A DNA stretch of 26,053 nucleotides from Bacteroidales bacterium UBA1756 (GTDB lineage: Bacteria > Bacteroidota > Bacteroidia > Bacteroidales > WCHB1-69). A model generated the notes under the pieces. It saw only the letters and a program-made list of their open reading frames with translations, searched no databases and was not told the DNA's origin. The stretch spans positions 33,776 through 59,828 of the forward strand of contig DCHI01000021.1 in assembly GCA_002314795.1 (NCBI GenBank). Reading direction: 5' to 3'. Below, one piece after another: positions 1-7,241 of this stretch (positions are counted from its first letter, which is position 1; each line of letters opens with the position of its first letter). Made by a program: the position numbers and the translations under genes.

Positions 1-383
1 GAACGGTGTGTTTCAGTAAGTTATCGACCTGTTCGGGATAGACAGCATAGATTGTCTGCTCGCCGATAGAGAGTTTGTCGGCGAAAGATGGATTAAGTGG
101 CTGAACGAAGGGACAGGCCTGCTACTTGGCAGGAAGCAGAATCAAAGGGTATGGCGGGAAACCGGAGCTGCAGATAATCATTTCATTCAACAAGCCGGAA
201 GACGCGGTCGGAATCTATCGCCAGCGCTGGCAGATTGAGACGATGTTCAAGGCGATGAAAAGTGCAGGATTCAATATTGAAGCGACACATCTATCTGATA
301 TTGAACGGATTGAGAAACTGCTGCTGATTGTGATGATGGCCTTCGTCTGGTGCTACAACAACTACAATTCTTTGACTTCCTGA
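1..383 (+). pseudogene. Broken IS4-family transposase (C-terminal remnant)
   Basis: This is the remnant of an IS4-type DDE transposase cut by the window edge. Frame 2 reads a DCLLADREFVGERW segment, with the DDE aspartate codon at 65-67, after a stop at 17-19. The reading then has to shift to frame 3 around 110-130, where the C-terminal part follows. That part has the IS4 signature Y-(2)-R-(3)-E-(6)-K (YRQRWQIETMFKAMK, glutamate codon at 237-239). Only about 57 codons separate the Asp and Glu, where IS4 enzymes usually have a longer beta-strand insertion, so an internal deletion is likely as well. The sequence ends at a TGA (381-383) soon after a hydrophobic helix. The stop, frameshift and deletion make an active enzyme very unlikely. 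Its position at the edge of an AT-rich block fits a past insertion. Confidence 0.8.
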
Positions 384-452
384 TAATCAATGAAAAACAG
401 TTAAATGCGACGGGATGAAAAAAAAATGTCATATACTATGAGACAATTGTAG

Positions 453-460
453 TATTTTTG
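453..460 (+). promoter_or_regulatory. Putative Bacteroidetes -7 element (TATTTTTG)
   Basis: The octamer matches the Bacteroidetes primary-sigma -7 consensus TAnnTTTG. It would start a transcript with a leader of about 150 nt ahead of the receptor gene at 620. No clear -33 TTTG was found at the usual distance, and the region is AT-rich, so a chance match is possible. Confidence 0.35.
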
Positions 461-463
461 CAG

Positions 464-545
464 TGTGGCATAACGATTGCGATTTTGTTATTGGACACAA
501 CAAAAATACTGATTTTCAGTCAATTATGCGATGTCTTATGCCACA
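464..545 (+). repeat. Long-range 10-bp inverted repeat in the receptor leader
   Basis: TGTGGCATAA (464-473) is exactly complementary to TTATGCCACA (536-545), and a T-run follows the second arm. Inside the loop a smaller 7-bp hairpin (TTTTGTT/AACAAAA, about 483-504) is possible. A second TTATGC (524-529) could pair with the same left arm and give an alternative fold. The layout resembles a leader attenuator or regulatory RNA ahead of the receptor gene. It could also be the ends of a small decayed insertion. No known riboswitch class is recognised. Confidence 0.4.
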
Positions 546-619
546 TTTTTTATTTATTTTGCTCATTTTCAGTACGCTGAATGAGCTTGCGAAACTTGAA
601 ATAGTAACAACTATACATT

Positions 620-3004
620 ATGAAAAATGAATTCACAATTGGAATCCACATTGTTTTTTCTTTCTTATTGCTTTACAATATGACTCTTTCTGCCCAGGAT
701 GTTTTTCAAGCAGAAGTAGTTGGTGAAGATAGTTTGCCAATACCAATGGCAGTTGTGGCTATCGTCACAAGCGACAACCAAGAGTTTTTTTCCAATATCA
801 CTGATTCGAATGGAATATGCGAATTGATATTGCCAAAAGAAGCAGAAAAAAAATACATATATGTTAAAGCATTTGGATACAACGCCTTACAAGTTCCTTT
901 ACCAACAGAAGTGAATTTCAATCGATTTACTCTAACCAAATCATATACGGAATTGGATGGAGTTACTATTACCGCAAACGCATTGAGCATAGAACGGAAA
1001 TCAGACCGATACACAATTTTGAATGTTTACACTTCTAATTTAGCATCAGGGAACAATATTGTAGAAATCTTGAAATTTGTTCCTTTAGTGAATGTGACAC
1101 CAGAGGAAGAACTTGAAATATTACATAAAGGGAAGGCTGCAATCTATGTAAATGGAAGACCGAGTAATATAGAGCCGAAAAATATTCCAGCCGAAAATAT
1201 TGAAAAAATCGAAGTAATAACAAATCCAGGGAGTGAATTTCCATCTACTCTCAAAAATGGAATCATAAATATTATACTAAAAAAGAATCCTTCGGATGGA
1301 GTGCTGACCACTATCACCATCAAAGATAAACAAAAAGAGAAATGGGAACTTAACAATCCATCTTTGGATGCATTTCTTATTTTACAGAAGAAAAAAATCA
1401 ATTTCACAGTTAGCTTTTCCACAACATATCGATCCAACTATAATGGAAATACAAGCACTTACAAGTACTTCAACAATACAGATACTACCAAAAATATTTT
1501 TTCGAGTACGAATAGAAACCGTACGCTTAATGAAAATATCACCGCAATGTTAGATTGGCACATCAATGAAAAAAACACATTGGGGTTTCAGATTGGAACC
1601 AATATCTACCACAACCTACAAGATAAAGCAAGTACACAGAGTGAATATTTTCATAGAAATGCCGAAACGTCCGATTCGTCTGATTTGACAACAACTTTTC
1701 AAACATCTAAAATACCTAATTACTCTCTTTTCTCCAATCTAAATTACAATATTAGTTTCAGTGCTAAAAGGAAATTAGCAATTGATATCTTCTATACAAG
1801 ACAGGAAGCATCTTCGGAATACTGTAATCAGAACACACGGAACCCATCGCAAACGATGATAACATATTTAACAAAAAATGCGGCCATTATCAATGGAATT
1901 GATTTCAAAACAAAATATAATATCCAATTCACAAATGCAATGGATCTGAAAGTAGGATTTGAATGTTATGGCAGCATTGCTGATGATGATTACTGTGCTA
2001 CCAGGAAACAAAATAATGATTATAATCAAAGTAATCATTTTATTTATAAAGACATAACAACCGCATTATATGCAAACTATAACTGGGAAATATCAGATTT
2101 ATGGTCCATTTCGGCAGGACTTCGAGGCGAGTACTACGCTTATCAAGGGAGGCAACAAGCAACAGGAGAAGTTCTCAAGAATCAATACCCGAATCTTTTT
2201 CCTTCATTCTCTCTTGTATTTATTCCGAATGATGACCACGAATTGTCTTTGGATTTCACAAGTCGCCAAGCTATTCCGAGTTATGGGAAAAGAAATCCAT
2301 TCAGGTATTATTATTCTCCAACATTATACAGGGAAAACAATGCCGATTTACACCCGTGCAAAATGTATGATGTTGAACTATCATACACATTGTTTTGGGA
2401 TTATATGCTCATCTTAGGATATTCCTATACTCAAAATATTTGGAACGAATTTAGGATATTAGACACTGAGACGAATGCTACAATAATTACGGATGAGAAT
2501 TATGGCAATGCACATTTTCTTTCTGCCGAATTAGACATTGACCAGCAGTTTTTCAACAATTTCGTTTTTTTGTCTGCAAGTTTATTTTACGAATACGATA
2601 TTTACAAGATCACGAATAAGAAAGTCCACGCATACAACAATAAAGGAAGCGAGTTCGCAGCCGATCTTTCAATAATTACAGCACTTTGTAAAAAGAAAGA
2701 TTGGAAATTGGCTACAACATTTCAATATATCCCCATATCGTCATACGTCGGAGCGAACCTGAATCAGAGCATAAATTGGAATGTATATATAACAAAACAA
2801 TTAAAAATTGGCACATTGTCTTTCGGCGTAGATGATATTTTAGATTGGCAAGGTACAGAGTCGATAGAGACAAGCAATTATTCCTATATGCAACACCACT
2901 ATACATACGGACGAACTTATTGGCTATCATATAGTGTGCGTTTTGGCAATAATGCCACGAAAGGTTCACTGAAAAGAAATAGTACAATTCAAGAACGATT
3001 ATGA
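620..3004 (+). CDS. TonB-dependent-receptor-like outer-membrane beta-barrel protein
   Basis: The 794-residue protein has a signal peptide (hydrophobic core about 9-23, cleavage after SAQ at 26). A carboxypeptidase-regulatory-like beta-sandwich follows (about 30-100), then a plug-like domain (about 110-222) with the NGRPSNIEPKNIPAENIEKIEVI pattern typical of these plugs, and a long beta-barrel rich in aromatic strands to the C terminus. This matches the Bacteroidetes outer-membrane beta-barrel family that often sits beside peptide exporters. It would act in the outer membrane in uptake or export of an unknown ligand; no substrate can be read from the sequence. The gene is markedly AT-rich compared with the genes from 4200 onward, suggesting transfer. 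Its stop codon overlaps the start of a truncated ABC transporter gene (ATGA), so translation may be coupled. Confidence 0.8.
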   Translation: MKNEFTIGIHIVFSFLLLYNMTLSAQDVFQAEVVGEDSLPIPMAVVAIVTSDNQEFFSNITDSNGICELILPKEAEKKYIYVKAFGYNALQVPLPTEVNFNRFTLTKSYTELDGVTITANALSIERKSDRYTILNVYTSNLASGNNIVEILKFVPLVNVTPEEELEILHKGKAAIYVNGRPSNIEPKNIPAENIEKIEVITNPGSEFPSTLKNGIINIILKKNPSDGVLTTITIKDKQKEKWELNNPSLDAFLILQKKKINFTVSFSTTYRSNYNGNTSTYKYFNNTDTTKNIFSSTNRNRTLNENITAMLDWHINEKNTLGFQIGTNIYHNLQDKASTQSEYFHRNAETSDSSDLTTTFQTSKIPNYSLFSNLNYNISFSAKRKLAIDIFYTRQEASSEYCNQNTRNPSQTMITYLTKNAAIINGIDFKTKYNIQFTNAMDLKVGFECYGSIADDDYCATRKQNNDYNQSNHFIYKDITTALYANYNWEISDLWSISAGLRGEYYAYQGRQQATGEVLKNQYPNLFPSFSLVFIPNDDHELSLDFTSRQAIPSYGKRNPFRYYYSPTLYRENNADLHPCKMYDVELSYTLFWDYMLILGYSYTQNIWNEFRILDTETNATIITDENYGNAHFLSAELDIDQQFFNNFVFLSASLFYEYDIYKITNKKVHAYNNKGSEFAADLSIITALCKKKDWKLATTFQYIPISSYVGANLNQSINWNVYITKQLKIGTLSFGVDDILDWQGTESIETSNYSYMQHHYTYGRTYWLSYSVRFGNNATKGSLKRNSTIQERL

Positions 3005-3987
3005 AAAGAATGGATTTGGCTGTTACTGGTATCTGTGCATTTCTAGTTGTTAATAATCAAATGACTATTGGAACAATGATGACAATCAGTTTCTTATTAG
3101 GCCAAATAACAAGTCCCGTCAATCAATTATTGAGATTCTCTAAACAATTACAACACGCTAAATTGTCTAATGATAGAGTTCATGAGGTCAGCTCTCACAC
3201 CAAGGAGAATAATGAACAAAAATACTCTATTTCAACAGAGGCATTAAATGGCGACATTTATTTTGACCATATCGATTTTAATTACCCTGGTGTAAAAAAG
3301 CATACCGTATTGAATGATATTACTTTGCATATAAAGAAACATCAAGTCACAGCTATTGTTGGTATTAGCGGAAGTGGGAAAACAACTCTTTTGAAATTGT
3401 TGATGGGATTCTATGCACCATCTAAAGGGAAAATACTGATAGGTAATGACGATATTACTTTGATAAATTGTCTTGAATGGAGAAAACATTGCGGTGTTGT
3501 TATGCAAAATGGGTATATTTTTAGCGGAACAATAAAAGAGAATATAACATTAGATGAAAAGAATGTTGATATTCAATTATTTGAGCAAGCCATAAAATTA
3601 TCTTGCTTAAATGATTTCATAGACACTATGCCTATGCGTGAGAATACTAAAATTGGAGAAACCGGACTCCCAATTAGTGGGGGGCAGAAGCAGCGGATTC
3701 TAATTGCTCGTGCAATATACAAAAATCCAGATTATTTATTCTTTGACGAAGCAACGAACTCGTTAGATGCTACAAATGAAAAAGTTATTATGAATAATTT
3801 GGAACATTATTACAAAGGCAGGACAGTAATTATTATTGCTCATCGTTTAAGTACAGTTAAGAATGCTGATACAATTGTTGTTCTCGACAACGGTAAAATT
3901 GTGGAACAAGGTACACATACAGAACTTACAGAACAAAAAGGAGAATACTATAAATTAGTAAAGAATCAATTAGAACTCGGAATATAG
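3001..3987 (+). CDS. 5'-truncated peptide-exporter ABC transporter (last membrane helix plus ATPase domain)
   Basis: The 328 residues correspond to the C-terminal part of a bacteriocin-type (peptidase-containing) ABC exporter. Residues 1-60 resemble the last membrane-helix segment. The ATPase domain follows, with Walker A GISGSGKT (121-128), Q-loop Gln169, signature ISGGQ (225-229), Walker B YLFFDE (245-250) and the switch His281. The nucleotide-binding domain looks intact, but roughly 400 residues normally present (a C39 peptidase domain and five helices) are missing. In the same frame a stop lies at 2980-2982, so the gene cannot extend upstream. It begins within the receptor stop codon (ATGA overlap), which may mark a deletion junction. 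It cannot be a complete exporter by itself. It could be a decaying fragment, or could supply ATPase domains to another transporter. Confidence 0.75.
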   Translation: MKRMDLAVTGICAFLVVNNQMTIGTMMTISFLLGQITSPVNQLLRFSKQLQHAKLSNDRVHEVSSHTKENNEQKYSISTEALNGDIYFDHIDFNYPGVKKHTVLNDITLHIKKHQVTAIVGISGSGKTTLLKLLMGFYAPSKGKILIGNDDITLINCLEWRKHCGVVMQNGYIFSGTIKENITLDEKNVDIQLFEQAIKLSCLNDFIDTMPMRENTKIGETGLPISGGQKQRILIARAIYKNPDYLFFDEATNSLDATNEKVIMNNLEHYYKGRTVIIIAHRLSTVKNADTIVVLDNGKIVEQGTHTELTEQKGEYYKLVKNQLELGI

Positions 3988-4182
3988 GTACAAGATTCAT
4001 TAAAGGACATAGGAATTGCAATATTGTTATTTGCGCGAAAAAAATACGGATTTACATCCATTGTTAGCTGTTCACGAGCGTTCGTTGATTATCACTACAA
4101 TGCTCCACTAATTCCGAAATGTAAAAATGGTTCTTTCTGTTTGATTTTTTTTGAAACAATAAAAAAATCAAATGAATAGTCG

Positions 4183-4190
4183 TACCTTTG
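4183..4190 (+). promoter_or_regulatory. -7 promoter element of nfeD operon (TACCTTTG)
   Basis: An exact match to TAnnTTTG, 18 nt before the nfeD ATG. The bases just downstream, TTGCGCGCAA, form a perfect 10-bp palindrome at the predicted transcription start; the same palindrome recurs in the M13 peptidase promoter (around 12813). Its position also argues that nfeD starts at ATG 4209, because the in-frame TTG at 4188 lies inside this element. Confidence 0.65.
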
Positions 4191-4208
4191 CGCGCAATTT
4201 TTGAAACT

Positions 4209-4673
4209 ATGAATTGGGCTGTCATCATTTTGTTAATCCTCTTCGGACTTATAGCTTTAGTATTAGAAATCTTAATCGTTCCAGGAGGCGTCGTCGGCGT
4301 TCTCGGACTGCTTTCCATCACAGGTGGCATCGTCATTTCATACATTTCCTACGGCTCCGTAGCAGGAAACATCACCTTGATTGCCACCGTCCTGATTACG
4401 ATTGCGGGGCTCATCCTGTCCATTCGCGGACGCACGTGGCGCAAGCTGATGCTCAAAACGGAAATCGATGCGAAGATGAATGTTTTCGACGAACAAAAGA
4501 TTACCGTCGGCGCGGAAGGACGCACCTTGTCACGCCTTGCCCCCTCCGGAAAAGCGGTATTCGACGGGGAAACGGTGGAAGCCACGTCTTTGCAAAACCT
4601 CATCAATGAAAATACGAAGGTCGTCATCGTTAAAATCGACGGTCCCAAAATTTTCGTCAAGGAAATGGAATAA
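4209..4673 (+). CDS. nfeD: NfeD family membrane protein
   Basis: A 154-residue short-form NfeD-like protein. Three closely spaced hydrophobic segments (about 3-24, 26-46 and 54-72) contain the glycine-rich VPGGVVGVLGLL stretch. A soluble C-terminal domain (about 90-154) has the expected OB-fold pattern, with GAEGRTLSRLAPSGKAVFDGETVEA. In bacteria these proteins are encoded with SPFH/flotillin-like proteins and are thought to organise membrane microdomains with them. The next gene is floA, 49 nt downstream. ATG 4209 is chosen as the start because a promoter element covers the upstream alternative TTG. It is the first gene of a likely four-gene unit ending at the terminator at 7153. Confidence 0.85.
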   Translation: MNWAVIILLILFGLIALVLEILIVPGGVVGVLGLLSITGGIVISYISYGSVAGNITLIATVLITIAGLILSIRGRTWRKLMLKTEIDAKMNVFDEQKITVGAEGRTLSRLAPSGKAVFDGETVEATSLQNLINENTKVVIVKIDGPKIFVKEME

Positions 4674-4722
4674 GTTGTAAAAAAACAAATATTTTCAATA
4701 AATAACATTAAATCAGAAAATT

Positions 4723-5715
4723 ATGGATCCAGTTTCAATCATTACTTTCGTAGTATGCGCCCTACTGTTCATCTTTTTATTATGGATGGTACCCGTAGGA
4801 CTTTGGTTCACCGCCCTTGTTTCCGGTGTTCACGTTTCACTTATTCAACTCATTCTGATGCGTTGGAGAAAAGTTCCGCCGGGAGTCATCGTCAATGCTA
4901 TGATTACCGGAGCGAAAGCCGGTATCCCGCTCAATAGAAACGAATTGGAAGCACATTTCTTGGCAGGCGGCCACGTTGTTCCCGTTGTCAATGCGCTCGT
5001 TTCTGCCGGAAAAGCCAACATTCCTTTGGATTTCAAAGCAGCCGCTGCCATCGACTTGGCCGGACGTAACGTCTTGGAAGCCATTCAAACTTCCGTCAAC
5101 CCGAAAGTCATCAACACGCCTCCCGTAGCAGCCGTTGCCAAAGACGGTATCCAATTGATTGCCAAGGCCCGTGTAACCGTCCGCACCAACATCCGCCAAT
5201 TGGTGGGTGGTGCCGGCGAAGAGACTGTCATCGCCCGTGTCGGCGAAGGCATCGTCACCGCCATCGGTTCCGCAAACTCCTACAAACAGGTACTTGAAAA
5301 TCCGGATTCTATCTCCAAAGTTGTGTTAACCAAAGGATTAGACTCCGGAACTGCTTTTGAAATCCTTTCCATCGACATCGCCGACATCGACGTCGGAAAG
5401 AACATCGGCGCTATGTTGCAAATGGATCAGGCCAATGCCGACAAGAACATCGCCCAGGCGAAGGCAGAGGAGCGTCGTGTGATGGCTGTGGCTCAAGAAC
5501 AGGAGATGAAGGCGAAGGCCCAAGAAGCCCGCGCCAAAGTTATTCTGGCAGAAGCGGAAGTTCCGCTCGCACTTGCCGACGCTTTCCGCAACGGCAACCT
5601 CGGCGTGATGGACTACTACAAACTCGAGAACTTGAAGGCAGATACGACTATGCGTGATTCCATTGGCAAAGTCGGACAACCCCATCCCAAAAAACAACAA
5701 GAAAACAAAGAGTAA
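4723..5715 (+). CDS. floA: Flotillin-like protein FloA (SPFH, UPF0365)
   Basis: The 330 residues are close to the usual FloA length. An N-terminal membrane hairpin (about 7-45) carries the MVPVGLWFTALVSGVHVS pattern and is followed by the conserved RWRKVPPGVIV. The SPFH domain extends over roughly 50-240. An Ala/Glu-rich helical region (about 240-300) with repeated QAKAEER and AKAQEARAK motifs would drive oligomerisation. FloA scaffolds form membrane microdomains in the inner membrane, and partnership with NfeD is well established for the family. The gene follows nfeD by 49 nt and precedes a nitroreductase-like gene by 6 nt, so it is co-transcribed. Nothing looks broken. Confidence 0.93.
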   Translation: MDPVSIITFVVCALLFIFLLWMVPVGLWFTALVSGVHVSLIQLILMRWRKVPPGVIVNAMITGAKAGIPLNRNELEAHFLAGGHVVPVVNALVSAGKANIPLDFKAAAAIDLAGRNVLEAIQTSVNPKVINTPPVAAVAKDGIQLIAKARVTVRTNIRQLVGGAGEETVIARVGEGIVTAIGSANSYKQVLENPDSISKVVLTKGLDSGTAFEILSIDIADIDVGKNIGAMLQMDQANADKNIAQAKAEERRVMAVAQEQEMKAKAQEARAKVILAEAEVPLALADAFRNGNLGVMDYYKLENLKADTTMRDSIGKVGQPHPKKQQENKE

Positions 5716-5721
5716 CAGACT

Positions 5722-6342
5722 ATGAAGAAAGTACTTTTTTGCACTTTGCTCCTTTGCATCACTATGACACTTACCTTTGCACAAAACATTGAACTCCCCG
5801 CCCCCCAAACCGGTGGCGGGGCTCCTTTGATGGACGTTCTATCAAAACGCAGCACGCACCGCGAATTTTCCACCAAGGAGCTAACCGACCAGCAATTGTC
5901 CAACCTGCTTTGGGCCGCCAACGGAGTCAACCGTTCCGATGGAAAACGCACCGCCCCGTCCGCCCGAAACTGTCAAGAAATTGACATTTACGCATTTACT
6001 AAAAAAGGTGTCTATCTCTACATTCCCGAAAAGAACGTCTTGGAATTTGTTCAAAAAGAGGACTTACGGAAGGAAATCGTTTTACAACCTTTCGCCGCCG
6101 AAGCGCCCGTCGTGCTCATCTTTGTTGCCAAATACGACAAAATGAAGGGGATGGACAAGGAGGCCCAGGAATTTTATGGCGCAACGGACGCGGGCTTTGT
6201 AAGTCAGAATGTCTATTTGTACTGTGCGTCCGAAGGGCTGAATACCGTTGTCCTCGGAAGCATCCAACGCGACTATTTGAAAAAATTGCTCCAATTCAAC
6301 GGGAAAGCCATCCTTGGCCAACCTGTCGGTTTTGCTAAATAA
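5722..6342 (+). CDS. Secreted nitroreductase-family protein (SagB/ThcOx-like)
   Basis: The 206-residue protein starts with a signal peptide (cleavage after FAQ, about residue 21). A nitroreductase fold follows. The start of the domain shows the RSTHREFSTKELTDQQLSNLLWAANG pattern, then the flavin-site segment RTAPSARNCQEI, a central DAGFVSQNVYLYCASEGLNTV helix and a closing GQPVGFAK. Such proteins bind FMN and catalyse NAD(P)H- or electron-carrier-dependent reductions. The signal peptide places this one outside the cytoplasm, where the electron donor is unknown. The substrate cannot be assigned. It is tightly packed between floA (6 nt) and the following lipoprotein (10 nt), suggesting one transcript. 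Confidence 0.82.
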   Translation: MKKVLFCTLLLCITMTLTFAQNIELPAPQTGGGAPLMDVLSKRSTHREFSTKELTDQQLSNLLWAANGVNRSDGKRTAPSARNCQEIDIYAFTKKGVYLYIPEKNVLEFVQKEDLRKEIVLQPFAAEAPVVLIFVAKYDKMKGMDKEAQEFYGATDAGFVSQNVYLYCASEGLNTVVLGSIQRDYLKKLLQFNGKAILGQPVGFAK

Positions 6343-6352
6343 TCTTTCTAAA

Positions 6353-7129
6353 ATGAAAAAAATCACATTGCTTTCTTTGTCAGCATTTTTTGCTGCCTTC
6401 CTTCTTTCGGCTTGCCACTCCCCTGCCCCGGAATATGACGCAACGCACGAAGTCATCAGCTTGGATTCTACGATGGCCGAAAGTGACGATGCAAGAGTCG
6501 TCGCTCTCCTTGATTCTTTAAAGAAGATTTACGGAGAAAAAATGGACATCGTGATCGGCAGTTGTGACCACACCATTGACAAAGCGCGTCCACAAGGCGA
6601 ATTATCCAACGTACTGACGGATATGCTTTTTGAAGTCGGTGACTCCCTTTCTAAAAAAATATATGGAGAAGGCATCGACTTTTCGATTCTCAATTTTGGA
6701 GGAATCCGCAAGCCACTTGTCGAAGGTGACGTAACGGTAGGCGACATCTTTTCCATTCTTCCTTTCGACAACATCATTGTTCTTACCACCATCAAAGGCA
6801 GCGAATTGCGAAAGGTTATCGGCCAGATGAACGACACGCTCAATCAACCATTCTCCCACGTTTGTATGAAAATGGAAGGTCACCAATCGCCATCTCAAAT
6901 TATGGTCAACGGGAAACCGCTTGACGATGCCAAAACGTACCGCTTCGTTACGGTTGACTTTCTTGTCATCAATTTTGGCGATAATATTTTTGTAGAAAGA
7001 GGAACAGAAAAGAAATTCGAACTCGGGCCGCTTCACCTAACCGATATTACGCTTCGTGACGTTGCCATTCGGTATGTCCAGAAGGTGCAAAATGTCAAAG
7101 GTTATCTTGACGACCGTGTTACACGATAA
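6353..7129 (+). CDS. 5'-nucleotidase C-terminal-domain lipoprotein (no catalytic domain)
   Basis: The start is ATG 6353, giving 258 residues. A lipoprotein signal peptide ends at LLSAC with the lipidated Cys at 21. The rest matches the C-terminal substrate-binding domain of UshA/CD73-type 5'-nucleotidases. It contains an IGSCDHTIDKARPQGELSNVLTDML segment, ILNFGGIRKPLVEGDVTVGDIFSILPFDN, and a closing FVTVDFLVINFGDN stretch. The metallophosphoesterase domain that would carry out hydrolysis is absent. In related bacteria the two domains are often split into neighbouring genes, but here a terminator follows directly and no metallophosphoesterase occurs in the window. It may therefore work with a protein encoded elsewhere, or bind nucleotides without hydrolysing them. 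It is the last gene of the nfeD unit. Confidence 0.85.
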   Translation: MKKITLLSLSAFFAAFLLSACHSPAPEYDATHEVISLDSTMAESDDARVVALLDSLKKIYGEKMDIVIGSCDHTIDKARPQGELSNVLTDMLFEVGDSLSKKIYGEGIDFSILNFGGIRKPLVEGDVTVGDIFSILPFDNIIVLTTIKGSELRKVIGQMNDTLNQPFSHVCMKMEGHQSPSQIMVNGKPLDDAKTYRFVTVDFLVINFGDNIFVERGTEKKFELGPLHLTDITLRDVAIRYVQKVQNVKGYLDDRVTR

Positions 7130-7152
7130 TCCCGTTTTCATTCAATATTTCC

Positions 7153-7183
7153 AAAAAGAAACGTTCACGCGTTTCTTTTTTTT
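7153..7183 (+). terminator. Rho-independent terminator of the nfeD-floA operon
   Basis: The 11-bp stem AAAAAGAAACG / CGTTTCTTTTT encloses a six-base loop (TTCACG) and is followed by further T. It lies 23 nt after the stop of the 5'-nucleotidase-domain gene and just before the next promoter. Confidence 0.85.
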
Positions 7184-7199
7184 GTATCAATATTTTCAT

Positions 7200-7207
7200 T
7201 ACTTTTG
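7200..7207 (+). promoter_or_regulatory. -7 promoter element of the CoA-transferase gene (TACTTTTG)
   Basis: An exact TAnnTTTG match followed by CG, 34 nt before the ATG at 7242 and immediately after a terminator. This supports independent transcription of the CoA-transferase gene. Confidence 0.6.
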
Positions 7208-7241
7208 CGTCCGTTTCTAAACTTATTGAAAATAGACAATA

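Noticed and set aside
384..619. Search for a small double-glycine precursor peptide next to the exporter fragment, also in 3988-4208
   Set aside because: No short reading frame with a leader peptide ending in Gly-Gly was found in either gap. The first gap holds the leader repeats, the second only the nfeD promoter region.
4188..4208. Upstream TTG start for nfeD adding seven residues
   Set aside because: The TTG lies inside the predicted -7 element, so the message would start after it. ATG 4209 also gives the normal N terminus.
4837..5199. Antisense open frames inside floA and many similar ones inside tgt, the CoA-transferase and murB
   Set aside because: They lie opposite well-identified genes, have no recognisable domains or promoter elements, and reflect codon composition of the true strand.
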